NCBI GenBank assembly: GCA_036273735.1
Contig: DASUHA010000045.1
Span: forward strand, 29,963-93,962
DNA: 64,000 nucleotides
From: 13-2-20CM-66-19 sp036273735
GTDB lineage: Bacteria; Pseudomonadota; Gammaproteobacteria; Steroidobacterales; Steroidobacteraceae
Direction of reading: 5' to 3'
Shown: in pieces, positions 53,194 to 60,818 of the stretch
Layout: every line of letters starts with the position of its first letter
Numbering within the stretch: position 1 is the first letter of the stretch
The notes under the pieces: model-generated
What the model saw: only the letters and a program-made list of their open reading frames with translations
Databases searched by the model: none
What the model was told of the DNA's origin: nothing
Translations under genes and position numbers: made by a program

Positions 53194-54528
53194 TTGACAC
53201 GAGAATATTTCGGCACTGACGGTGTCAGGGGCAGCGTGGGGGAGCACCCCATGACCGTGGACTTTGCGCTGAACCTTGCGAGCGCCGCGGCGCGCGTGCT
53301 CGTGCCCGAGGGTGGCACTGTACTCATCGGAAAGGACACGCGGCTCTCCGGCTACATGTTCGAATCGGCGCTCGAGGCGGGCTTCGTCGCCTCCGGTGTC
53401 AATGTGATGCTGATCGGGCCGCTGCCGACGCCGGGTATCGCCTATATGACGCGCCATTTCAACTGCGACTTCGGCGTCGTCATCAGTGCCTCTCACAACG
53501 CGTACGACGACAATGGCATCAAGTTTTTCGATCGCAGCGGTGCAAAGCTCTCCGACGAGCTCGAGGAGCGCATCGAGGCCGAGCTTGCCCAGCCTATCGT
53601 CACCCGTACCTCCCGCAGCCTGGGGAAAGCCAGCCGCGTCGACCGTTCGCGCGTGCAGTACCAGGAGTTCTGCGCCTCTACCCTCCCGAGCGGCCTCGAT
53701 CTCGCCGGACTGAAGGTCGTCGTCGACTGTGCCAATGGCGCCGCCTACAAAGTCGGTCCACGGGTGATCGCCGACCTCGGTGCCGAGATCGTGCCCATCG
53801 GGTGCTCGCCGAATGGCCGCAACATCAACGATGGGTGCGGCTCCACGGCGCCGGAGCTGCTGCAGCTGACCGTCCCGGGCGTGCGCGCACACGTGGGCCT
53901 CGCGCTCGATGGCGACGGCGACCGCCTCGTCATGGTCGATCATCTCGGCCGTATTCTCGATGGCGACCAGCTCCTCTACATCATTGCGCAGGCGCGCCGC
54001 AGCAGTGGCTCCCTCAAGGGGCCGGTGGTCGGCACGGTGATGAGCAACCTCGGACTGGAGGTGGCGCTGCGGGAGGGTGGTATCGATTTCCAACGCGCGC
54101 AGGTCGGCGATCGCTACGTGCTCACCCTTCTGCGCGAGACCGGCGGCATCCTCGGCGGTGAGACCTCCGGCCACATCATCTGCCTCGACAAGACCACGAC
54201 CGGTGATGGCATCGTGAGCGCGCTACAGGTGCTCGCCGTCATGAAACAGACGGGACGCTCGCTCGCAGAGCTGGCCTCGGGCATGCGGAAGTTTCCGCAG
54301 GTGCTGCTCAACGTGAAGGTCGCGGCCCGCTTCGATCCCGCCACGGTGCCGGCCGTGCGCGAGGCGGTACAACGAATCGAAAAACGCATGAACGGCCAAG
54401 GCCGGGTGGTGTTGCGTCCGTCCGGCACGGAGCCCGTGATCCGCGTCATGGTCGAAGGTCGAGACGAGGGCGCCACCCGAGCCGCCGCCGCCGAACTCGC
54501 CGAGGTCGTCCGCACCGCCGCCGGCTAG
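53194..54528 (+). CDS. glmM: Phosphoglucosamine mutase
   Basis: A 444-residue phosphohexomutase starting with TTG (TREYFGTDGVRGSVGE). Active-site phosphoserine at about residue 100 in VVISASHNAYDDNGIKFF, metal-binding loop ALDGDGDRLVMVDH, sugar loop GGETSGHIIC and phosphate loop RPSGTEPVIRVMVEG. It converts glucosamine-6-phosphate to glucosamine-1-phosphate for cell-wall and LPS precursors. Directly follows folP. Confidence 0.96.
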   Translation: MTREYFGTDGVRGSVGEHPMTVDFALNLASAAARVLVPEGGTVLIGKDTRLSGYMFESALEAGFVASGVNVMLIGPLPTPGIAYMTRHFNCDFGVVISASHNAYDDNGIKFFDRSGAKLSDELEERIEAELAQPIVTRTSRSLGKASRVDRSRVQYQEFCASTLPSGLDLAGLKVVVDCANGAAYKVGPRVIADLGAEIVPIGCSPNGRNINDGCGSTAPELLQLTVPGVRAHVGLALDGDGDRLVMVDHLGRILDGDQLLYIIAQARRSSGSLKGPVVGTVMSNLGLEVALREGGIDFQRAQVGDRYVLTLLRETGGILGGETSGHIICLDKTTTGDGIVSALQVLAVMKQTGRSLAELASGMRKFPQVLLNVKVAARFDPATVPAVREAVQRIEKRMNGQGRVVLRPSGTEPVIRVMVEGRDEGATRAAAAELAEVVRTAAG

Positions 54529-54634
54529 CTGAAAATATAATTAGCCCTGAATGCGCCGCCAGAAAGCATAAGGACTGCGTTGCGCATCCGGATGACCATC
54601 GCTATCATCGCGCCCCCGCTAGAGGTCGGGTCCC

Positions 54635-55393
54635 ATGCGCCGCCCCATCGTTGCCGGTAACTGGAAAATGCACGGGACGCGCAGCGAGAATGCGCGCCTC
54701 ATCGAGGAGATCGTCTCCCGCTATCCCGCCGCTCCGGCTGCGGACTGCGTCATCTGCCCGCCTTACGTGTACCTGCAGGAAGTCGGCAGGCTATTGCGGG
54801 ATTCCGCCGTCCTCCTGGGCGCCCAGGATGTCTGCGCCGATGCCCAGGGTGCCTTCACCGGCGAGGTTTCGGCCACGATGCTGAAGGACGTCGGCTGCCG
54901 CTACGTCATCGTGGGGCATTCCGAGCGGCGGCTCCTGTATCGCGAGAGCGATCAGCTCGTCGCCCGCAAGTTCGCGGCGGCTCACGCCAAGACCCTGGTG
55001 CCCATTCTCTGCGTCGGCGAGCAGCTGGCGGATCGTGAGACCGGCCGTACCCGCGAGGTGGTCGCGCGCCAGCTCGATGCGGTCCTCGAGCTTTGCGGTG
55101 CGGAGACGTTGGCGAGCGCCGTGATCGCCTACGAGCCGGTCTGGGCGATTGGCACCGGACGCAACGCCACGCCGGATCAGGCCCAGGAAGTCCATGCCTT
55201 CATCCGCGCCCGCGTAGCCGCCCGGGATGCTACAATTGCCGACGGCACGCGTATCCTTTATGGCGGCAGCGTCAAGGCGAGCAATGCAGCAGAGCTCTTT
55301 GCCATGCCGGACGTCGATGGCGGTCTGATCGGCGGCGCTTCGCTCAAAGCGGATGAATTCCTTGCGATCCTGGCCGCATCCGGATCGCGGTAA
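54635..55393 (+). CDS. tpiA: Triosephosphate isomerase
   Basis: A 252-residue TIM barrel with RRPIVAGNWKMHGT (Asn and Lys of the active site), catalytic His in VIVGHSERRLLY, catalytic Glu in IAYEPVWAIGTG and the phosphate loop LYGGSVKASNA. It interconverts dihydroxyacetone phosphate and glyceraldehyde 3-phosphate. It starts 106 bases after glmM and secG follows 5 bases later. Confidence 0.97.
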   Translation: MRRPIVAGNWKMHGTRSENARLIEEIVSRYPAAPAADCVICPPYVYLQEVGRLLRDSAVLLGAQDVCADAQGAFTGEVSATMLKDVGCRYVIVGHSERRLLYRESDQLVARKFAAAHAKTLVPILCVGEQLADRETGRTREVVARQLDAVLELCGAETLASAVIAYEPVWAIGTGRNATPDQAQEVHAFIRARVAARDATIADGTRILYGGSVKASNAAELFAMPDVDGGLIGGASLKADEFLAILAASGSR

Positions 55394-55398
55394 ATTAT

Positions 55399-55776
55399 AT
55401 GTTGCACGCATTTCTGATAGTCGTTCAGGTCGTCTCGGCGCTCTGCATCCTCGTTCTGGTGATGCTGCAGCGCGGCAAGGGTGCGGAGGCCGGCGCCGGT
55501 TTCGGCGCGGGTGCTTCGGGCACCGTCTTCGGCGCGCGCGGTGCGACCACTGCGCTGTCACGGGCAACGGCGATATTCGCCGCCATCTTCATGCTCAACA
55601 GCCTGGCGCTGACTTATCTCGCGACGCACTCGCACGCGCAGGCGAAGACGATCCTCGACATTGCCGGTCAGCCTCAGGCGCCGGCACCTGGCGCGACGCG
55701 CCAGCCCAACTCGGCGCCGGCGCCGCAGAGCGCGCCGGCTCCGAAACCGAGTGCGCCGCCGCAACCGCAGAAATGA
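55399..55776 (+). CDS. secG: Preprotein translocase subunit SecG
   Basis: A 125-residue protein with two membrane helices (LIVVQVVSALCILVLVML and AIFAAIFMLNSLALTYL) joined by the cytoplasmic loop QRGKGAEAGAGFGAGASGTVFG, the classical SecG pattern, and a Pro/Ala-rich tail. SecG assists SecYEG translocation. tpiA-secG-tRNA-Leu-nuoA is a conserved order. Confidence 0.94.
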   Translation: MLHAFLIVVQVVSALCILVLVMLQRGKGAEAGAGFGAGASGTVFGARGATTALSRATAIFAAIFMLNSLALTYLATHSHAQAKTILDIAGQPQAPAPGATRQPNSAPAPQSAPAPKPSAPPQPQK

Positions 55777-55823
55777 TCGTATGCGGGCGCGATCCGCGCT
55801 CGACACCTGAGACGGATGAAATC

Positions 55824-55908
55824 GCCGACGTGGTGGAATTGGTAGACACACTAGCTTGAGGGGCTAGCGCCGCAAGGTGTGGGAGTTCGAATCTCCCCGT
55901 CGGCACCA
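55824..55908 (+). tRNA. tRNA-Leu (anticodon GAG)
   Basis: A cloverleaf with acceptor GCCGACG/CGTCGGC, D-arm GGTGGAATTGGTAGACAC, anticodon stem CTAGC/GCTAG with loop TTGAGGG (anticodon GAG, reading CUC/CUU), a long variable arm, T-arm GGGAGTTCGAATCTCCC, discriminator A and encoded CCA (55906-55908). It lies between secG and nuoA, the position where this tRNA is often found. Confidence 0.96.
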
Positions 55909-55991
55909 ACGAATCGCCGGGAGTGGTTCATAACGACACGCAGGGCGTGTTGGCCCCGGCGAGAGCCGGGGCGAGGCCCAGGAGGGGCCCG

Positions 55992-56020
55992 AGTAATTCG
56001 TCTCGAGCGCTGCTACAATG
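55992..56020 (+). promoter_or_regulatory. Candidate promoter of the nuo operon
   Basis: TACAAT (56015-56020) is a good -10 box; the sequence 17 bases upstream (near CGAGTA) is a poor -35 match. It lies in the 187-base gap between tRNA-Leu and nuoA, which also holds a GC-rich hairpin (CCCCGGC GAGA GCCGGGG, about 55954-55971) that could end the tRNA transcript. Confidence 0.3.
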
Positions 56021-56095
56021 GACGGCTTGCAGCGGCAGCACGCAGCGACAAGTCTCGTGCGGCTCGTTGTGGCAGCCTTGTTTCAGGCGGGACAC

Positions 56096-56464
56096 ATGCT
56101 GACCAATTATCTGCCGATACTGATCTTCCTCATCATCGCGACAGGACTCGCGCTGCTCCTGCTCACGCTCGGCACCGGTATCGGACGGTTCTTCTCCCGC
56201 AACCCCGGCGATCGCGACAAGCTCTCCCCCTACGAATGCGGCTTCGAGGCATTCGAGGACAGCCGCATGAAATTCGACGTGCGCTACTACCTCGTCGCCA
56301 TTCTCTTCATCGTGTTCGACCTCGAGATCGCTTTCCTCTTCCCATGGGCGGTGGCGCTCGGAAAGATCGGCATCGCGGGTCTCATCGCGATGGGCGTGTT
56401 TCTCGCCATCCTCGTCGTCGGTTTCATCTACGAGTGGAAGAAAGGGGCGCTGGAGTGGGACTAG
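56096..56464 (+). CDS. nuoA: NADH-quinone oxidoreductase subunit A
   Basis: A 122-residue membrane protein from ATG 56096 (MLTNYLPILIFLIIATGLA). Three membrane segments; the conserved loop KLSPYECGFEAFEDSRMKFDVRYYL carries the family cysteine near the quinone site, and FDLEIAFLFPWA is the second-helix signature. Last bases overlap nuoB by 10. First gene of the complex I operon. Confidence 0.96.
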   Translation: MLTNYLPILIFLIIATGLALLLLTLGTGIGRFFSRNPGDRDKLSPYECGFEAFEDSRMKFDVRYYLVAILFIVFDLEIAFLFPWAVALGKIGIAGLIAMGVFLAILVVGFIYEWKKGALEWD

Positions 56465-56946
56465 ATCCAGAGGGCGCCGAAGGCTTCGCGCAGCGCGGCT
56501 TCCTCACCACGCAGGTCGACAACCTCCTCAACTGGGCGCGCACCGGCTCGCTCTGGCCGATGACCTTCGGACTGGCCTGCTGCGCGGTGGAGATGATGCA
56601 CGCCGGCGCTTCGCGCTACGACCTGGATCGCTTCGGCGTGGTCTTTCGTCCGAGCCCGCGCCAGTCCGATGTGATGATCGTTGCCGGGACCCTGGTCAAT
56701 AAGATGGCCCCGGCCCTGCGCAAGGTCTACGACCAGATGGCCGAGCCGCGCTGGGTGATCTCCATGGGCTCGTGCGCCAATGGTGGGGGTTATTACCACT
56801 ATTCCTACTCGGTGGTGCGCGGCTGCGATCGCATCGTGCCGGTCGATGTCTACGTGCCGGGCTGTCCGCCTACCGCCGAGGCGCTGGTGTACGGCATCAT
56901 CCAGCTGCAGAAGAAGATCGCGCGCACCAGTACGATTGCCAGGTAG
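56455..56946 (+). CDS. nuoB: NADH-quinone oxidoreductase subunit B
   Basis: About 163 residues from GTG 56455 (VGLDPEGAEGFAQRGF). It binds cluster N2 through the tandem cysteines in FGLACCAVEMMHAG and the further cysteines in ISMGSCANGGG and VYVPGCPPTAEAL. NuoB passes electrons to quinone. It overlaps nuoA by 10 bases; a much longer open frame upstream crosses the tRNA and is not real. Confidence 0.96.
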   Translation: MGLDPEGAEGFAQRGFLTTQVDNLLNWARTGSLWPMTFGLACCAVEMMHAGASRYDLDRFGVVFRPSPRQSDVMIVAGTLVNKMAPALRKVYDQMAEPRWVISMGSCANGGGYYHYSYSVVRGCDRIVPVDVYVPGCPPTAEALVYGIIQLQKKIARTSTIAR

Positions 56947-56959
56947 ACCCGACACCGAG

Positions 56960-57700
56960 ATGGCAGAACCAACTTCCTCGCCGGACGAGAAGGCCGTGGA
57001 CGCCGCAACCCCGGCTGCGTCAGAGCTGTCGCGCAACATCGAGGCGCGATTGCAGGCTGCGGTGCAGCGCCTGCCGTCGCTGCCGAGTGACCTCGCCTAC
57101 GAAGTGAAACCGGAGGCGTTGCTCACGGTCTGCCGGACCCTGCGCGATGTGCCGGAATTCCGCTTCGAAATGCTGATGGATCTTTCAGGTGTCGACTACC
57201 TGCACTACGCGCGCGATGAATGGCAGACTGCCACGGCCACCCGATCAGGCTTCAGCAGAGGCCGGGTCGCGCGCACGACAGCCCCGGAACCGCACATGGC
57301 CGGCCGCTTCGCCGTCGTCTATCAGCTGCTCTCGATCACTCACAACGCGCGGCTGCGTCTGCGCGTGAAGTGCCCCGACACGCAGGAGCCCACCATCGAT
57401 TCCGTAACGGAGGTATGGGCGGGGGCCAACTGGTACGAGCGCGAGGCATTCGATCTTTTCGGCATCCTTTTCCGCGGTCATCCGGACCTGCGGCGCCTGC
57501 TCACCGACTACGGCTTCATCGGACATCCGTTCCGGAAGGATTTCCCGCTCATCGGCAACGTCGAAGTGCAGTACGACCCGGAGAAGAAGCGCGTCGTCTA
57601 CCAGCCCGTCAGCATCGTGCCGCGAGTGCTCGTGCCGAAGGTGATCCGCCACGATCACCGCTACGAGGCGGCGCTGAAAGACCCGGAGGTACCCCGCTGA
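56960..57700 (+). CDS. nuoC: NADH-quinone oxidoreductase subunit C
   Basis: A 246-residue protein from ATG 56960 (MAEPTSSPDEKAVDA). The 30-kDa subunit signature is WAGANWYEREAFDLFGILFRGHPDLRRLLTDYGF, split here across EREAFDLFGI and GHPDLRRLLTDY. An insertion with ATRSGFSRGRVARTTAPEP lies between the two halves of the fold. nuoC and nuoD are separate genes, unlike the fused E. coli form; the stop overlaps the nuoD ATG (TGATG). Confidence 0.95.
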   Translation: MAEPTSSPDEKAVDAATPAASELSRNIEARLQAAVQRLPSLPSDLAYEVKPEALLTVCRTLRDVPEFRFEMLMDLSGVDYLHYARDEWQTATATRSGFSRGRVARTTAPEPHMAGRFAVVYQLLSITHNARLRLRVKCPDTQEPTIDSVTEVWAGANWYEREAFDLFGILFRGHPDLRRLLTDYGFIGHPFRKDFPLIGNVEVQYDPEKKRVVYQPVSIVPRVLVPKVIRHDHRYEAALKDPEVPR

Positions 57701-58968
57701 TGGCCGCGACTCCGCTGAGCGAGATCCGCAACTACACGTTGAATTTCGGACCGCAACATCCGGCGGCTCACGGCGTGCTGCGGCTCGTACTCGAGATGGA
57801 CGGCGAGGTCATCCAGAAAGCCGATCCGCACATCGGCCTGCTGCACCGGGCGACGGAGAAGCTGGCGGAGTCGAAGCCCTTCAACCAGTCGATCGGCTAC
57901 ATGGACCGGCTGGATTACGTTTCCATGATGTGCAACGAGCACGCGTACGTGCTCGCCATCGAGCGGCTGCTCGGCATCACGCCTCCGGAGCGCGCGCAGT
58001 ACATCCGCGTGATGTTCGATGAGATCACGCGGATCCTGAATCACCTCATGTGGCTCGGCGCGCATGCGCTCGACATCGGCGCGATGACCGTGTTCCTCCT
58101 CTGCTTCAAGGAGCGTGAGGAGCTGATGGACGTGTACGAGGCGGTCTCCGGCACGCGCATGCACGCCACCTATTACCGGCCGGGCGGCGTGTATCGCGAT
58201 CTGCCGGAGGCCATGCCGAAGTACCAGCCCTCGAAGTGGCGCTCGCAGAAGGAAGTCGATCGCCTCAACGAGGCGCGCGCCGGCACCATGCTCGATTTCA
58301 TCGAGACCTTCACCCAGCGCCTCCCGACCTCGATCGACGACTACGAGACTCTGCTCACCGACAACCGCATCTGGAAACAGCGCACGGTCAACATCGGGGT
58401 CGTCTCCCCGGAGCGTGCGATGCAGCTCGGCTTCTCGGGGCCGATGCTGCGCGGATCCGGCATCGTCTGGGACCTGCGCAAGAAGCAGCCCTATGAGGTC
58501 TATGACCGCATGGACTTCGACATCCCGGTCGGGGTCAATGGCGATTGCTACGACCGGTACCTCGTGCGCGTGGAGGAGATGCGGCAGGCGAACCGCATCG
58601 TCCGCCAGTGCATCGACTGGCTGCGCAAGAATCCCGGTCCGGCGATGATCGATGACCGCAAGGTCCGCCCGCCGCGCCGCGAGCACATGAAAAGCGACAT
58701 GGAATCGCTCATCCATCACTTCAAGTTCTTCACCGAGGGCTACGAGGTGCCGGAGGGGGAGACTTACGCCGCGGTGGAGGCGCCCAAGGGCGAGTTCGGG
58801 GTCTATCTCGTCTCCGACGGCGCCAACAAGCCCTATCGCCTCAAGTGTCGCGCGCCCGGATTCCCGCATCTCGCGGCGCTGGAGGAGATGGTCAAGGGTC
58901 ACATGCTGGCCGATGTGGTCGCGGTGATCGGCACACAGGACATCGTCTTCGGGGAAGTCGACCGTTGA
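57700..58968 (+). CDS. nuoD: NADH-quinone oxidoreductase subunit D
   Basis: A 422-residue protein from ATG 57700 (MAATPLSEIRNYTLNFG). The 49-kDa signature GPQHPAAHGVLRLVLEMDGE and LHRATEKLAESKPFNQSIGYMDRLDYVSMM (split over HRATEKLAE and DRLDYVSMMCNEHAY) form the quinone-binding face with NuoB; the C-terminus ends DIVFGEVDR as usual. It overlaps nuoC at the start and nuoE at the end. Confidence 0.97.
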   Translation: MAATPLSEIRNYTLNFGPQHPAAHGVLRLVLEMDGEVIQKADPHIGLLHRATEKLAESKPFNQSIGYMDRLDYVSMMCNEHAYVLAIERLLGITPPERAQYIRVMFDEITRILNHLMWLGAHALDIGAMTVFLLCFKEREELMDVYEAVSGTRMHATYYRPGGVYRDLPEAMPKYQPSKWRSQKEVDRLNEARAGTMLDFIETFTQRLPTSIDDYETLLTDNRIWKQRTVNIGVVSPERAMQLGFSGPMLRGSGIVWDLRKKQPYEVYDRMDFDIPVGVNGDCYDRYLVRVEEMRQANRIVRQCIDWLRKNPGPAMIDDRKVRPPRREHMKSDMESLIHHFKFFTEGYEVPEGETYAAVEAPKGEFGVYLVSDGANKPYRLKCRAPGFPHLAALEEMVKGHMLADVVAVIGTQDIVFGEVDR

Positions 58969-59495
58969 GCCACGAGACCGAGACTCCGGCCGCCGGTTCG
59001 CAACCGGGCGCCGCTTCGCCTCTCTCCGAGCATACGCGGCGAGAGATCGATCACTGGGTCGCCAAGTTTCCGCCCGGCAGGCAGCGCTCCGCGTGCATCG
59101 CCGCGCTGCGGGCCGCCCAGGAGCAGAACAACGGCTATCTGACTGCGGAGCTGATGGATGCCGTGGCCGCGTACCTGAAGCTGCCTCCCATCCAGGTCTA
59201 CGAGGTGGCGAGCTTCTACTCGATGCTCGAGATCCACCCCTGTGGGCGGCACCACGTCAGCATCTGCACCAACATCTCCTGCATGCTGAATGGCGGTGAG
59301 GATCTGGTGGCGCATGCGGAGCGCAAGCTCGGTATCAAGCTCAATGAGAGCACTCCCGACGGGCGCATTTTCCTCAAGCGCGAAGAGGAGTGCCTCGCGG
59401 CCTGCACCGGCGCGCCGATGCTGATGGTGGATCACGTCTTTCACGAGCATCTCACCCCCGAGAAGCTCGATCAGATTCTCGATGAGCTGAAATAG
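58965..59495 (+). CDS. nuoE: NADH-quinone oxidoreductase subunit E
   Basis: About 176 residues from TTG 58965, which overlaps the nuoD stop (TTGA). Thioredoxin-like fold binding one 2Fe-2S cluster through cysteines in VSICTNISCMLNGG and EECLAACTGAPMLM. N-terminal helical part with PPGRQRSACIAALRAAQEQ. NuoE supports the NADH-oxidising module with NuoF and NuoG. Confidence 0.95.
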   Translation: MSHETETPAAGSQPGAASPLSEHTRREIDHWVAKFPPGRQRSACIAALRAAQEQNNGYLTAELMDAVAAYLKLPPIQVYEVASFYSMLEIHPCGRHHVSICTNISCMLNGGEDLVAHAERKLGIKLNESTPDGRIFLKREEECLAACTGAPMLMVDHVFHEHLTPEKLDQILDELK

Positions 59496-59500
59496 CGACC

Positions 59501-60817
59501 ATGGCCGTAAGTCCCGACAAGATGAACCTCGTCGTGTTCGAGCCCCTGAAGCTCGAGCGCTCCTGGGAGCTGGCCACCTACCGCCAGATCGGCGGTTATG
59601 AGGTGTGGGAGAAAATCCTCGCCGAGAAGCCGCCGCGCGAGCAGATCATCGATGCCGTCAAGGCCTCCGGCCTGCGCGGTCGCGGTGGCGCCGGCTTCCC
59701 CACGGGCACCAAATGGAGCTTCATGCCCCGCAACTCGCCGGTGCAGAAATACCTGGTCTGCAACTCCGACGAGAGCGAGCCCGGCACCTGCCACGACCGC
59801 GACATCCTGCGCTACAACCCGCACGCGCTCATCGAGGGGCTGGCGATCGGCGGCTATGCCACGAATACCACCGTCGCCTACAACTACATCCGCGGCGAAT
59901 TCCTCGGCGAGCCGGTGCCGCGCTTCGAGGCGGCGCTGAAGGAGGCCTACGAGGCCGGCCTTCTCGGCAGGAACATCCGCGGCACCGGGGTCGACTTCGA
60001 CATCCATACGTTCGTCGGCGCGGGCGCCTACATCTGCGGCGAGGAGACCGCGCTCCTCGACTCGCTCGAGGGCAAGACCGGCAAGCCGCGCTTCAAGCCG
60101 CCGTTTCCGGCGAACTTCGGCCTCTACGGCCAGCCGACCACGATCAACAACACCCAGAGCTTCGCATCGGTGCCGACCATCCTGCGGAAGGGGCCGCAAT
60201 GGTTCGCCGCGCTCGGTCCTGCGAACTCGGGCGGCACGGTGATCTTCTCCGTCTCGGGCCACGTGGCGAAGGGCGGCAACTTCGAGGTGCCGCTCGGCAC
60301 TCCGTTCAAGGATCTGCTCGAGCTCGCGGGCGGCGTTCGCGGTGGCCGGGCCCTGAAGGCGGTGATCCCGGGGGGCGCATCCGTCCCCGTGGTGAAGGCC
60401 GAGGTCATGCTCAAGACCAACATGGACTACGACTCGCTGCGCGCGGCCGGCTCCGCGATTGGCTCGGCGGCCGTGATCATCATGGATGAGACCACCTGCA
60501 TGGTGCGGGTGCTCGAGCGTATCTCGCGCTTCTTCATGTCGGAATCCTGCGGGCAGTGCACGCCATGCCGCGAGGGCACGGGTTGGATGAACCGGCTGCT
60601 GAAGCGGGTCCTCGCAGGCCAGGCGCGGCGCGAGGAGCTCTCGCTCCTGGTCGACGTCGCCAACCGCATCGAGGGTCACACCATCTGTGCGCTCGGGGAC
60701 GCCTCGGCCTGGCCGGTGCAGAGCTTCCTCAAGCATTTCCGGCACGAGTTCGAGTACATGATCGATCACGGCGGCCGCAGCATCGTCACCGACCAGCTCG
60801 GAGCGCGGGCGGCATAA
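59501..60817 (+). CDS. nuoF: NADH-quinone oxidoreductase subunit F (NADH-binding)
   Basis: A 438-residue flavoprotein: FMN/NADH site GLRGRGGAGFPTGTKWSF and CNSDESEPGTCHDRDI, the GAGAYICGEETALLDSLEGK signature, and the 4Fe-4S N3 cluster cysteines in SESCGQCTPCREGTGW with a fourth in GHTICALGD. It accepts hydride from NADH. Begins 5 bases after nuoE. Confidence 0.97.
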   Translation: MAVSPDKMNLVVFEPLKLERSWELATYRQIGGYEVWEKILAEKPPREQIIDAVKASGLRGRGGAGFPTGTKWSFMPRNSPVQKYLVCNSDESEPGTCHDRDILRYNPHALIEGLAIGGYATNTTVAYNYIRGEFLGEPVPRFEAALKEAYEAGLLGRNIRGTGVDFDIHTFVGAGAYICGEETALLDSLEGKTGKPRFKPPFPANFGLYGQPTTINNTQSFASVPTILRKGPQWFAALGPANSGGTVIFSVSGHVAKGGNFEVPLGTPFKDLLELAGGVRGGRALKAVIPGGASVPVVKAEVMLKTNMDYDSLRAAGSAIGSAAVIIMDETTCMVRVLERISRFFMSESCGQCTPCREGTGWMNRLLKRVLAGQARREELSLLVDVANRIEGHTICALGDASAWPVQSFLKHFRHEFEYMIDHGGRSIVTDQLGARAA

Positions 60818-60818
60818 C